Below, one piece after another: positions 41,258 to 50,816 of a stretch of 64,000 nt of DNA. Positions within the stretch are counted from its first letter, which is position 1; each line of letters starts with the position of its first letter. The DNA lies in contig JABIEF010000073.1 in the NCBI GenBank assembly GCA_018651345.1, forward strand, positions 1-64,000, written 5' to 3'. The notes under the pieces are model-generated. The model saw nothing but the letters and a program-made list of their open reading frames with translations. It made no database searches and had not been told where the DNA came from. The stretch is from Rhodobiaceae bacterium (lineage in GTDB: Bacteria > Pseudomonadota > Alphaproteobacteria > Rhizobiales > TMED25). Made by a program: the position numbers and the translations under genes.

Positions 41258-42985
41258 TTATTTATACATTGTTTGTGATTTTGTTCCAGGAGCGTATTCA
41301 TTAGGATCAACCCATATATTAACAACAACAGATTTGTTTTGTTTCTTTACAAAATTTCTCGCCATTATTAAAGCGTCTGCTATCTTATCAGATTCTGTAA
41401 CGTCTATTCCAAATCCACCCCAAATATTTGGAAATACAGAAAAATCCATATCGCCTAATTTATTAGCAATATTTCCTCTTTGTTGGCCGTATTTTGATAG
41501 CTGTCCATATCTAATTTGATTCATAGATGAATTATTTCCTATTACGGCAATGTAAGGAGCACCAAATCTATCTGCTGTCTCCATATCGAAAGCTGTCATA
41601 CCAAAGGATCCATCGCCATAATAACAAAGAACTTCTTTATGAGGATCTGCTAATTTTGCAGAAATGGCAAATCCTGTACCAACACCTAAGCTTCCTAAAG
41701 CACCAGGATCCATCCATTGTCCTGGACCTTTAGGTCTAACTGCTTGAGCAGAGATAGTAACAACATCTCCGCCATCACCAATAAATATAGTATCTTCATT
41801 CAAAAAATTATTAATCTCATAAGCTACTCGATAAGGATGAATAGGACTATTGTTAGATGTAAATAAAGGCAATAATTTTTCATACTTAACTTTTTCAAGA
41901 TCTCTGAGCTTACCTATCCACTCAGATCGTTTCTTTTTAATCTCAGTGCTGATACCATCTGGCAATAAACGGCTAATTTGTTCCAAAACAGTTCCAGGAT
42001 GACCTAAAATACCAATATCGATATCTCTATTCTTTCCTAAGGTCCCATAATTCTGATCGATCTGAATTAACTTAACGTTATCTGATATCCTTTTACCGTA
42101 TCCCATTCTAAAATCAAACGGTGTACCAACTATGATTATTACATCAGCTTCCTTAAATGCATCTGATCTCGTTCTATCGAAACAATATTGATCGTTATTA
42201 TCAATCATGCCCCTACTGGCGCCGTTAGCATAGGATGGTATCATTGCTTTTGTTATAAATTCTATAGCCTCATTATGGCTCCTTGAGCTCCAAACTTGTT
42301 GCCCAAACAAGATTGCTGGCCTTTCAGCTGCTGATAATATTTCAGCAACTTTTATAATGTCCTGAGGATCACCAGAATTTTTAATTGAGGCTCTGTATGA
42401 GCCAGGATTTGGAATAACAACCGATTCCATAGGTACTTCTTTATCCAGGACATCACGAGGAATTTCTAGATAAGACGGACCATAGGATCCGTTAAAACAT
42501 TCTCTTGCTGCCATCGCAACCATATCAGCAATTCTTTCTGTTGACATCACGGTAGATGCAAATTTTGTTATAGGCTTTGCAATATCAACATGGGGTAAGT
42601 CTTGAAGGCCGCCCATCTTCCATTGGCTAAGAGCACTTTGTCCTCCAATATGCAAAACAGGACTCTCGGACCTGAAAGCAGTCGCTATTCCAGTTATTGC
42701 ATTTGTAAAACCTGGACCTGCAGTTGTAACGACGCATCCTAGCTTTCCAGTTTGCCTTGCGTATCCATCAGCAGCATGTGCTGCAGTTTGCTCATGCCTA
42801 ACATCAATTATTCTTATTCCCTCATCAATACATCCATCATATATATCTATAATATGTCCACCACATAGCGTAAAAATAGTATCGACACCTTCATTTTTTA
42901 GCGCTTTAGCAACTAAATGTCCTCCTGAAATCATAGAGCCGTCAGTTGTTTTTTTCTTTAATATATCTTTAGTGCTAATGCCCAT
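41258..42985 (-). CDS. TPP-dependent oxalyl-CoA decarboxylase / 2-hydroxyacyl-CoA lyase / acetolactate-synthase-like enzyme
   Basis: 'RHEQTAAHAADGYARQTGKLGCVVTTAGPGFTNAITGIATA', TPP motif 'GDGSFGMTAFDMETADRFGAPYIAVIGNN'. Start taken at ATG 42985 (track start is an upstream TTG). Confidence 0.82.
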   Translation of the reverse strand: MGISTKDILKKKTTDGSMISGGHLVAKALKNEGVDTIFTLCGGHIIDIYDGCIDEGIRIIDVRHEQTAAHAADGYARQTGKLGCVVTTAGPGFTNAITGIATAFRSESPVLHIGGQSALSQWKMGGLQDLPHVDIAKPITKFASTVMSTERIADMVAMAARECFNGSYGPSYLEIPRDVLDKEVPMESVVIPNPGSYRASIKNSGDPQDIIKVAEILSAAERPAILFGQQVWSSRSHNEAIEFITKAMIPSYANGASRGMIDNNDQYCFDRTRSDAFKEADVIIIVGTPFDFRMGYGKRISDNVKLIQIDQNYGTLGKNRDIDIGILGHPGTVLEQISRLLPDGISTEIKKKRSEWIGKLRDLEKVKYEKLLPLFTSNNSPIHPYRVAYEINNFLNEDTIFIGDGGDVVTISAQAVRPKGPGQWMDPGALGSLGVGTGFAISAKLADPHKEVLCYYGDGSFGMTAFDMETADRFGAPYIAVIGNNSSMNQIRYGQLSKYGQQRGNIANKLGDMDFSVFPNIWGGFGIDVTESDKIADALIMARNFVKKQNKSVVVNIWVDPNEYAPGTKSQTMYK

Positions 42986-43031
42986 GTTCAAGATCCAATA
43001 CTATTAAATATTTTGATACAAATATGATGAA

Positions 43032-43346
43032 TTATTTTATAGGAGAGAAATTAGTTCCAACCATTATCTTATCTTCTTGAGCGGTAATCATACCAGCAAT
43101 CTTTTGCCTATAAACAGCCCATTCAGGATCCGCATCTCTTTTTTCTCTAAGATTTTCAAACTCTTCCATATTTTTATATTGCCATATATGAACAACCTGA
43201 TTCAACTGCCCTACCTTACTAATTAGGTATGCAACCAATTGTAGTCCATGTTTTTGTGCAACTGGATTAGCAACAGTTTCGAATATTTCAACATATGCAT
43301 TCATTTTACCCGGTTGTATTGTATACGTTCTGTGGTCGAATATCAT
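43032..43346 (-). CDS. NIPSNAP family protein
   Basis: 'DHRTYTIQPGKMNAYVEIFE', 'QVVHIWQYKNMEEFENLREKRDADPEWAVYRQKI'. Confidence 0.85.
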   Translation of the reverse strand: MIFDHRTYTIQPGKMNAYVEIFETVANPVAQKHGLQLVAYLISKVGQLNQVVHIWQYKNMEEFENLREKRDADPEWAVYRQKIAGMITAQEDKIMVGTNFSPIK

Positions 43347-43465
43347 TTTTCTACTCCTTGTTTAAGAATTTATTATAATAGTATTAAAACCAATATAAAA
43401 GTTTTTTATATAAGTAAAATTTATTATAGGATATTCTATCTTTATTTAGGGAGATATACACAGAA

Positions 43466-45103
43466 ATGGACTTTAATCTAAGTGGAAAACAACTTAATTT
43501 AAAAGAAAAAATAGAGGGGAAAGATGCCTATGACGCAATAGTAATTGGGTCAGGTTTTGCTGGTGTTTATATGTTGTATCAACTTAGAAAAATAGGTTTA
43601 TCAGCTATTGTTTTAGAGAAAGCTTGTGGAGTTGGGGGAACTTGGTTTTGGAATAAATATCCTGGAGCGAGATGTGATACCGAAAGCCTACAATACTCAT
43701 ACCAATTCTCAGAAGAATTACAGCAAGAATGGGAATGGACTGAAAAATACGCTACACAACCAGAAATCTTAAAATACATTAATCATGTGGTGGACAGATT
43801 TGATTTAAGAAAAGATATTAAATTAGAAACAAAAATAAAAAAAATAATTTATAATGATAAAAAAGAAATATGGTCAATATATTCTACAAAAAAACAATAT
43901 ACAGCTCAGTTTTGTATAATGGCAACCGGCTGTTTATCGACACCAAACAAACCTAACATACCTGGATTAGAAGAATTTAAAGGAGAAGTGTATCAGACTT
44001 CTTTATGGCCAGATAAAAAAATTTCATTTACAAATAAAAATATTGCTGTAATTGGAACAGGATCATCTGCAATGCAAGCAATTCCAATAATATCAGAAAC
44101 TGCAAAAAATCTTTATGTTTTTCAGAGAACCGCAAATTATGCAGTACCTGCTCATAATAGGGAATTAAATCCAAAAGAAGTAATAAATTTTAAAAAAAAT
44201 TATAAAAAAAATAGAGAAAAAGCAAAAAAATTAGCTAGTGGATTTTTAACAAATTATAATGATAAATCTGCTCTTCAGGTTTCTAAAGATGAGCTAAAAA
44301 ATGAATACGATAAAAGATGGGAGAAAGGTGGACTTGCTTTTCTTGCAGCGTTTACTGATATCACAATTGATGAGAAGGCTAATAAAACAACCTCAAACTA
44401 TATTGAAAAAAAAATTCGTGAAACAGTTTCTGATAAAAAAATAGCAAAATTATTAACGCCAAATTCGATAGTTGGGTGCAAAAGATTGGTAATAGACACA
44501 GACTATTATAAAACCTTCAATAACAATAATGTTTATCTATTTAATGCGAAAAAATATCCAATTTTAAAAATTGATAAAACTCAAATTTATACTGCAGAAA
44601 ATACTAAAAGTGTTGATATGATTATCTTAGCTACAGGTTTCGATGCAATGACGGGGGCGATGAAACAAATTGATATAGTAGGTAGAAATAATATAAGCTT
44701 GGAATCCAAATGGAAAAATGGCCCAAAACTCTACCTTGGATTAGCAATAAACGGATTCCCTAATTTTTTTACAATAACTGGCCCAGGAAGTCCTTCTGTA
44801 TTAACTAATATGGTACCTACAATTGAACAGCATGTAAATTGGATAGCTCAATGCCTTATCTATATGAAAAAAAAATCTCTATCGACGATCGAAACTACAC
44901 TTGATGCTGAAAATAAGTGGGTAGCTTATAATGAAAGAACTGCAAGAAATACACTAAGATATAATTGTAAATCTTGGTATTTAGGATCAAATATAAAAGG
45001 TAAAAAAAGAATTTTTATGCCTTTTGTTGGAGGATTACCATTATACATTAAGAAATGCGAAGAAATAGTCGCCAATGATTATGCGGGATTTGAAATAAAT
45101 TAA
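43466..45103 (+). CDS. flavin-containing monooxygenase, type I Baeyer-Villiger-like
   Basis: Rossmann 'VIGSGFAGVYMLYQLRK' and 'IAVIGTGSSAMQ', 'GGTWFWNKYPGARCDTES', fingerprint-like 'FKGEVYQTSLWPD'. Confidence 0.88.
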   Translation: MDFNLSGKQLNLKEKIEGKDAYDAIVIGSGFAGVYMLYQLRKIGLSAIVLEKACGVGGTWFWNKYPGARCDTESLQYSYQFSEELQQEWEWTEKYATQPEILKYINHVVDRFDLRKDIKLETKIKKIIYNDKKEIWSIYSTKKQYTAQFCIMATGCLSTPNKPNIPGLEEFKGEVYQTSLWPDKKISFTNKNIAVIGTGSSAMQAIPIISETAKNLYVFQRTANYAVPAHNRELNPKEVINFKKNYKKNREKAKKLASGFLTNYNDKSALQVSKDELKNEYDKRWEKGGLAFLAAFTDITIDEKANKTTSNYIEKKIRETVSDKKIAKLLTPNSIVGCKRLVIDTDYYKTFNNNNVYLFNAKKYPILKIDKTQIYTAENTKSVDMIILATGFDAMTGAMKQIDIVGRNNISLESKWKNGPKLYLGLAINGFPNFFTITGPGSPSVLTNMVPTIEQHVNWIAQCLIYMKKKSLSTIETTLDAENKWVAYNERTARNTLRYNCKSWYLGSNIKGKKRIFMPFVGGLPLYIKKCEEIVANDYAGFEIN

Positions 45104-45120
45104 TAATTAAGGTTAATAAT

Positions 45121-46536
45121 ATGCAATTAAATGAATATAAATCCTATGACGCTACTGACTTAGCAAAAATAGTAAAAAATAAAGATATCCATCCTAAGGA
45201 GTTACTTGATTTAGCAATAAGTTCAATAGAGAGCGAAGATAAAACTATTTCTGCAGTAGTCATAAAAGCTTATGACGCAGCTAATAAAACTATCGAAAAC
45301 GGAATTCCTAATGGGCCATTTGCAGGGGTTCCTTTTTTATTAAAAGATTTAAATGTATCCTATAAAGGCTTACCAACAACGTTATCCAGCAAGTTATTCC
45401 AGAGTAATATTGCAAAACATGACAGCGGTCTGGTCAAACAATATAAAGATGCTGGATTAATAATATTAGGACTAACAAAAACTCCAGAACTAGCCTTGTC
45501 GTTAACAACCGAACCTGTATTAAATGGACCAACAAGAAATCCTTTAAATATAGAATATTCACCAGGTGGTTCATCAGGCGGATCTGCAGCAGCAATTATT
45601 GCTGGCTATGTGCCGATGGCACATGGAACAGACGGCGGTGGGAGTATTAGAGTACCAGCTTCATTATGCGGACTCTTCGGATTGAAGCCATCTCGTGGAA
45701 GAATTTCATATTACCCTGACCTTGGAGAAGGCCTAGGTGGAATGGCTACAAGCCATTGTCTTTCAAAAAGCGTTAGAGATAGTGCAACTTTACTTGATAT
45801 TTCCTCTAACATATTACCCGGTGACCCTTATGTCGCTCCTAAAAATAATGATAAATTTTCTAAAGCCGCAGAAACAGATCCTAAGAAATTAAAAATTGCA
45901 ATTTGCACAACTGATTTTGAAGGAAATAAAATTAACAATGAATCTGTTTTAAACACATTGAAAACTGGAAAGTTATGTGAAGATCTCGGTCATATCGTAG
46001 AGGAAGCGTACCCTGATTTAAGTGACCTGCCTATATTAAAAGCATGGAAAATTCTTCCTGGAATAAATCTTTTAAACAACCTAACAAAAAGATCTGAATT
46101 TCTTGGTGTTAAAATTAAAGACACAGATGTTGAACCACTTCATTGGTCCTGGATGGAAGAAGCAAAACAATATACTGCCATTGATTACTTAAATGCAATG
46201 AATACAATGCATTTAATAGGAAGGCGTATTGGAGATTTCCTTCAAGGGTACGATCTAATATTAACACCTACGTTAGCAAAACCAGATCTAAAACTTGGTA
46301 AAATAAAAACAGACCATACCGATGTTGACAAACAATTAAATTATTTATTTAAAGAATTTTCTCCTTATACGGCAGTTTTTAATCAATCGGGTGGAGCTGC
46401 GATGTCATTACCTTTATGGACTTCAAGTAAGGGGCTGCCGATAGGAATGCATTTTGGAGGAAAGCTTGGTGATGAAGAGAAACTCATTCAGCTGGCAGGG
46501 CAATTTGAAAGATCCTATTCATGGAATATGACTTGA
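45121..46536 (+). CDS. amidase signature family hydrolase
   Basis: 'FLLKDLNVSYKGLPTT', 'NPLNIEYSPGGSSGGSAAAIIAGYVPMAHGTDGGGSIRVPASLCGLFGLKPSRGRIS'. Confidence 0.93.
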   Translation: MQLNEYKSYDATDLAKIVKNKDIHPKELLDLAISSIESEDKTISAVVIKAYDAANKTIENGIPNGPFAGVPFLLKDLNVSYKGLPTTLSSKLFQSNIAKHDSGLVKQYKDAGLIILGLTKTPELALSLTTEPVLNGPTRNPLNIEYSPGGSSGGSAAAIIAGYVPMAHGTDGGGSIRVPASLCGLFGLKPSRGRISYYPDLGEGLGGMATSHCLSKSVRDSATLLDISSNILPGDPYVAPKNNDKFSKAAETDPKKLKIAICTTDFEGNKINNESVLNTLKTGKLCEDLGHIVEEAYPDLSDLPILKAWKILPGINLLNNLTKRSEFLGVKIKDTDVEPLHWSWMEEAKQYTAIDYLNAMNTMHLIGRRIGDFLQGYDLILTPTLAKPDLKLGKIKTDHTDVDKQLNYLFKEFSPYTAVFNQSGGAAMSLPLWTSSKGLPIGMHFGGKLGDEEKLIQLAGQFERSYSWNMT

Positions 46537-46544
46537 TGATAAAT

Positions 46545-46988
46545 CTATATTATGAAAAAATTATAAAAAAATAGATGTATAATAAGAATGCTAATTACCA
46601 AAAAACTAACATTCACTCTAATAGCCAAATAGTAATGTTCAAGAATACCCTTTCTATACAAAATATGATCTATATAAAGAAGATATAGAAAAGAAAATAT
46701 TAATAAAAATATTCCAATAGAATGATCTAGAAAAAAAGAGAACAACGATAATACAGCTATTATATTACTGTGTATTAATAAATTATATGATGTGTATTTT
46801 AATAAAAAAATACCCCAATGAATTCCTGCCAGGAATGAAACTATGATTGCTCCATAGATATGAATAAGTAGGTTATTAGTTAAAAAGAATGGATCATAGT
46901 TTGAAAAACTAAAAATTATTGATATTACAAATGGCAATAAACCAGCGTAAGATAATATCTTTATTAATCTTTTATTATTTTCATTCAT
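46545..46988 (-). CDS. DUF3429 family membrane protein
   Basis: Predicted 4-5 TM protein, 'YGAIIVSFLAGIHWGIFLL'. Start moved to ATG 46988 because the longer ORF runs into tRNA-Gln. Confidence 0.72.
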   Translation of the reverse strand: MNENNKRLIKILSYAGLLPFVISIIFSFSNYDPFFLTNNLLIHIYGAIIVSFLAGIHWGIFLLKYTSYNLLIHSNIIAVLSLFSFFLDHSIGIFLLIFSFLYLLYIDHILYRKGILEHYYLAIRVNVSFLVISILIIHLFFYNFFII

Positions 46989-47052
46989 GACGTAATTTAT
47001 AAAAAACTGATAATAAAAATTTATAATATTTAAAATAAAAGGATTTAAAATA

Positions 47053-47127
47053 TGGCTGGGGCGGCAGGATTCGAACCTGCGCATGTCGAGATCAAAACCC
47101 GATGCCTTACCGCTTGGCTACGCCCCA
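47053..47127 (-). tRNA. tRNA-Gln (anticodon TTG), CCA encoded
   Basis: Reverse complement TGGGGCGTAGCCAAGCGGTAAGGCATCGGGTTTTGATCTCGACATGCGCAGGTTCGAATCCTGCCGCCCCAGCCA folds as a cloverleaf; loop TTTTGAT gives anticodon TTG; T-loop GGTTCGAATCC. Confidence 0.96.
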
Positions 47128-47275
47128 ATATCATTACTGCAATAGCTATAATGTACTTGCAGTTATATGTATATTGTTATTTTATTCATAATTAAAGTAT
47201 ATAAAATAAAAAATAAAAAATAATTTTATAAATCAGTAACTAATTTAAAAATTATATAAAAAAAATTATTATTAA

Positions 47276-48112
47276 ATGAATTATCAGATAAAATCAATAA
47301 CTGCTCAAAATGGTGGCCCAACAACATTTAATGGGACAAATACATATATATTAGGAAACAATAACTTGATCATTATTGACCCTGGACCTGATGATAATCA
47401 GCATTTAGAAAATATATTAAGAAACGTCGAGAATAAAAACGTTGAGCATATAATTGTTACACATACTCATAAAGATCATTCAACGCTCGCTAATAAATTA
47501 GCAGAAATAACAGGAGCGAAGAAAATTGGCTCCACAAAATATTTTATCAAAAACCAAGAGAAAAATTCCATAATAAATTTTGATACAGAATTTACGCCAG
47601 ATATATACCTCATAGATCAGATGGTTATTAAAACAGAAGATTTGATTCTAAAAGCACTCCACACGCCTGGGCACACCTCTGATCACTTTTGCTTTAAGGA
47701 AGAGACTAAGAGTAAAATCTTTACAGGTGACCATATCATGGGCTGGTCTAGCACTCTAGTATCACCGCCGGATGGTAATATGGGGGATTATATAGAATCA
47801 CTTAATCGAATAATAGATCAAGGAAATAATGAGTATTTCCCTGGACACGGAGATAAAATTACTGATGGAAAACGTTACACAGAAAAACTTCTCCAGCACA
47901 GAACTAATCGCAAGCAAAGAATTCATGAGCTTATTACATTGGGTAATAAAAATGCAGAAGAGTTAACGAGTTACATATACAAAGACATTGACACTAGATT
48001 GTTAAAATATGCTACCTTAACAATATTGGCTCATTTGATCGATCTTGAAAAAGAAAACTTTATAAAATCTGATGGAACAAACAATACTGAAACAAAATAT
48101 AGAAAGATATAG
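47276..48112 (+). CDS. MBL-fold metallo-hydrolase (LACTB2-like)
   Basis: 'IIVTHTHKDHSTLANKL', 'HTPGHTSDHFCF', 'IFTGDHIMGWSSTLVSPPDGNMGDYIESL', 'YFPGHGD'. Confidence 0.9.
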   Translation: MNYQIKSITAQNGGPTTFNGTNTYILGNNNLIIIDPGPDDNQHLENILRNVENKNVEHIIVTHTHKDHSTLANKLAEITGAKKIGSTKYFIKNQEKNSIINFDTEFTPDIYLIDQMVIKTEDLILKALHTPGHTSDHFCFKEETKSKIFTGDHIMGWSSTLVSPPDGNMGDYIESLNRIIDQGNNEYFPGHGDKITDGKRYTEKLLQHRTNRKQRIHELITLGNKNAEELTSYIYKDIDTRLLKYATLTILAHLIDLEKENFIKSDGTNNTETKYRKI

Positions 48113-48129
48113 AGTACCCCTGACCAAGA

Positions 48130-48780
48130 TCATGGGTATAATAATTTGGTATTCCATTCTTTATTTTCTAAATTAAATACAAGTCTTTGATGGAGCCTAA
48201 ATTCTGAATTAACCCAAAATTCAATCTCGTTTGGAACGATTCTGTAACCCATCCAATAAGGAGGCTTAGGAACATCTTTATCTTCATATATTGATTCAAT
48301 ATCAGAAAAGGAACTCTTTAATTGCGATTGGCTTTCTAATTCCGCAGATTGTTTGCTGGCCCACGCTCCTATTTGACTTCCACGAGGCCTAGTTTTAAAA
48401 TACATCTCTGAATCTGAATCTGATAGGATTTCAACTTTACCTTTAATTCTAATTTGTCTTTGTAAGCTCTTCCAATGAAAACATGCTGCAACAGATTTAT
48501 TTTGTGATAATTCTTTCCCTTTTGCACTGTTTGTATTCGTATAAAACGTAAAACCTTTTGGTCCATAATTTTTAAGCAAAACAACCCTTGCATTGGGTGT
48601 GTTGTCAGAATTCGATGTTGCAAGGACCATGGCATTAGGATCGTTTAACTCTCCGGACTTCGCCTCCTTTATCCATTCTTCAAATAAAACAAATGGATCC
48701 GCAATATTTGTAAAAATATTATTTAAGGAGTCGGTGTTAGAAATTTTTTTCATAAAAATATTACTCTTATTATTAAACAA
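48130..48780 (-). CDS. pdxH: pyridoxamine 5'-phosphate oxidase
   Basis: 'PNAMVLATSNSDNTPNARVVLLKNYGPKGFTFYTNTNSAKGKEL', 'FHWKSLQRQIRIKG', 'SRGSQIGAWAS'-type region, 'RLHQRLVF'. Confidence 0.94.
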   Translation of the reverse strand: MFNNKSNIFMKKISNTDSLNNIFTNIADPFVLFEEWIKEAKSGELNDPNAMVLATSNSDNTPNARVVLLKNYGPKGFTFYTNTNSAKGKELSQNKSVAACFHWKSLQRQIRIKGKVEILSDSDSEMYFKTRPRGSQIGAWASKQSAELESQSQLKSSFSDIESIYEDKDVPKPPYWMGYRIVPNEIEFWVNSEFRLHQRLVFNLENKEWNTKLLYP

Positions 48781-48864
48781 TTATTATTAAATATATATTA
48801 TATATAAATGTAGTATATTACATATAACTTAAAAAATAATAATAAATTTATGAAATAAAAGACT

Positions 48865-49701
48865 ATGGAAAATAATACAAATAAAAATATTACCCCTCTA
48901 ATGGCCGGAAAACGTGGCCTAGTTATGGGTGTGGCAAACAATAGATCAATTGCTTGGGGGATAGCTAAAACTCTACATCATCACGGAGCAGAAATCGCTT
49001 TTACTTATCAAGGTGAAGCCATAGAGAAAAGAATTAAACCTTTAGCAAAAGAATTAGATTCAGATATTGTGATCGAATGCGATGTTTCAGAAAAAGATTC
49101 TATTATCTCAGCATTTGAGACATTAAGGAATAAATGGGAGAAAATAGATTTTATCGTACACGCAATAGCTTTCTCCGATAAAAATGAATTAACAGGAAGA
49201 TATATTGACACTTCACAAGAAAACTTCTTACAGACTATGTTGATATCAACTTATTCACTTACTGCCGTTTCTCAAGTTGCTGAAAAAATGCTAAATGAAA
49301 ACGGATCCATTTTAACTCTTACCTATTACGGTGCAGAAAAAGTTATGCCTCATTATAATATAATGGGAGTTGCCAAGGCCGGATTAGAGGCTTCGGTGAG
49401 ATACTTAAGTGTAGATCTAGGAAAAACAGGTAAACGCATTAATGCAATATCCGCAGGACCTATCAAAACGCTTGCTGCATCTGGAATTGGAGATTTTCGC
49501 TATATTCTTAAATGGAATGAATATAATTCACCGTTAAGAAGAACAGTTTCAACCGATGACGTGGGAAATGCAGCGACCTACCTCCTTTCCGATCTTAGTA
49601 GTTCGGTTACTGGAGAGATCCATCATGTAGACGCAGGTTATCATGTTGTTGGAATGAAAAACGAAGAAGCACCAGATATTACTACAACTAACAAAGAATA
49701 A
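48865..49701 (+). CDS. fabI: enoyl-[acyl-carrier-protein] reductase FabI
   Basis: 'GKRGLVMGVANNRSIAWGIAKTLHHHGAEIAFTYQG', 'TYYGAEKVMPHYNIMGVAKAGLEASVRYL', 'RINAISAGPIKTLAASGIGDF'. Confidence 0.97.
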   Translation: MENNTNKNITPLMAGKRGLVMGVANNRSIAWGIAKTLHHHGAEIAFTYQGEAIEKRIKPLAKELDSDIVIECDVSEKDSIISAFETLRNKWEKIDFIVHAIAFSDKNELTGRYIDTSQENFLQTMLISTYSLTAVSQVAEKMLNENGSILTLTYYGAEKVMPHYNIMGVAKAGLEASVRYLSVDLGKTGKRINAISAGPIKTLAASGIGDFRYILKWNEYNSPLRRTVSTDDVGNAATYLLSDLSSSVTGEIHHVDAGYHVVGMKNEEAPDITTTNKE

Positions 49702-49722
49702 TTAATAAATATAAAAAATAAT

Positions 49723-50814
49723 ATGTCATATAATACATTTGGACACATGCTAAAAATAACAACTTGGGGTGAAAGTCATGGTCCTTATATTGGCTGCGTT
49801 CTTGATGGTTGCCCTCCTAATATAAAGATATCCATTGAAGAAATCCAAGATTATTTAGACAAAAGAAAACCTGGGCAATCAAAATACACAACTCAAAGAA
49901 AAGAACCTGATAAAATTACTATAAACTCCGGTGTACTAGAAGATGAAAATGGAAATCTTCTAACCACAGGAGCACCAATATCATTAATTATTCAGAATAT
50001 TGATCATAAGTCAAAAGACTATTCTGAAATAAAAAGTAAGTTTAGGCCGGGGCACGCTGATTATACCTATATTGAAAAATATGGAATTAGAGATCATAGG
50101 GGTGGAGGCAGATCTTCTGCAAGAGAAACGGCAATGAGAGTTGCAGGAGGGGCTATTGCAAGAAAAATAATTCCAAATATTAAAATTAGAAGCGCCCTAG
50201 TTCAGATGGGTTCAATTAATATTAATCGTGATAATTGGGATTGGGACTTTGTAAATAAGAATCCTTTCTTTTGTCCGGACAAAGAAATTGTTCAGACTTG
50301 GGAAGATCATATAGAAAAAATCAGAAAATCAGGTAACTCAATAGGAGCGATAATTGAAGTAATTGCTGAAAATGTTCCAGCTGGACTTGGTGAACCAATA
50401 TATGGAAAACTTGATCAAGACATTGCATCCGCATTGATGTCAATTAACGCAGTAAAAGGTGTTGAAATTGGTGCAGGATTTTCCAGTGCAGCTCTTACAG
50501 GAGAAGAAAATGCTGATGAGATTAGGATAGGCAATAATTCGGAAGTAAAGTTTTTATCAAATAATGCTGGCGGTATTCTTGGGGGTATATCTACGGGGCA
50601 AAATATTGTAGCACGATTTGCCGTTAAGCCAACATCCTCTATTTTACAACCAAAAAAAACAATTGATTATGATAAAAAAGAAACAGAGATTATAACAAAA
50701 GGTAGACATGATCCTTGTGTTGGGATTCGCGCTGCACCGGTTGGCGAGGCTATGATGGCTCTAGTTATAGCGGATCATTACATTAGAAACAGAGGACAAA
50801 CAGGTAAAGAATAA
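49723..50814 (+). CDS. aroC: chorismate synthase
   Basis: '[34 protein letters not shown]', '[39 protein letters not shown]', '[22 protein letters not shown]'. Confidence 0.98.
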   Translation: MSYNTFGHMLKITTWGESHGPYIGCVLDGCPPNIKISIEEIQDYLDKRKPGQSKYTTQRKEPDKITINSGVLEDENGNLLTTGAPISLIIQNIDHKSKDYSEIKSKFRPGHADYTYIEKYGIRDHRGGGRSSARETAMRVAGGAIARKIIPNIKIRSALVQMGSININRDNWDWDFVNKNPFFCPDKEIVQTWEDHIEKIRKSGNSIGAIIEVIAENVPAGLGEPIYGKLDQDIASALMSINAVKGVEIGAGFSSAALTGEENADEIRIGNNSEVKFLSNNAGGILGGISTGQNIVARFAVKPTSSILQPKKTIDYDKKETEIITKGRHDPCVGIRAAPVGEAMMALVIADHYIRNRGQTGKE

Positions 50815-50816
50815 TT

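Noticed and set aside
47053-47084. N-terminal extension 'MRRFESCRPSH...' of ORF 46545..47084
   Set aside because: It is the translated 3' end of tRNA-Gln; the real start of the DUF3429 gene is most likely ATG at 46988.
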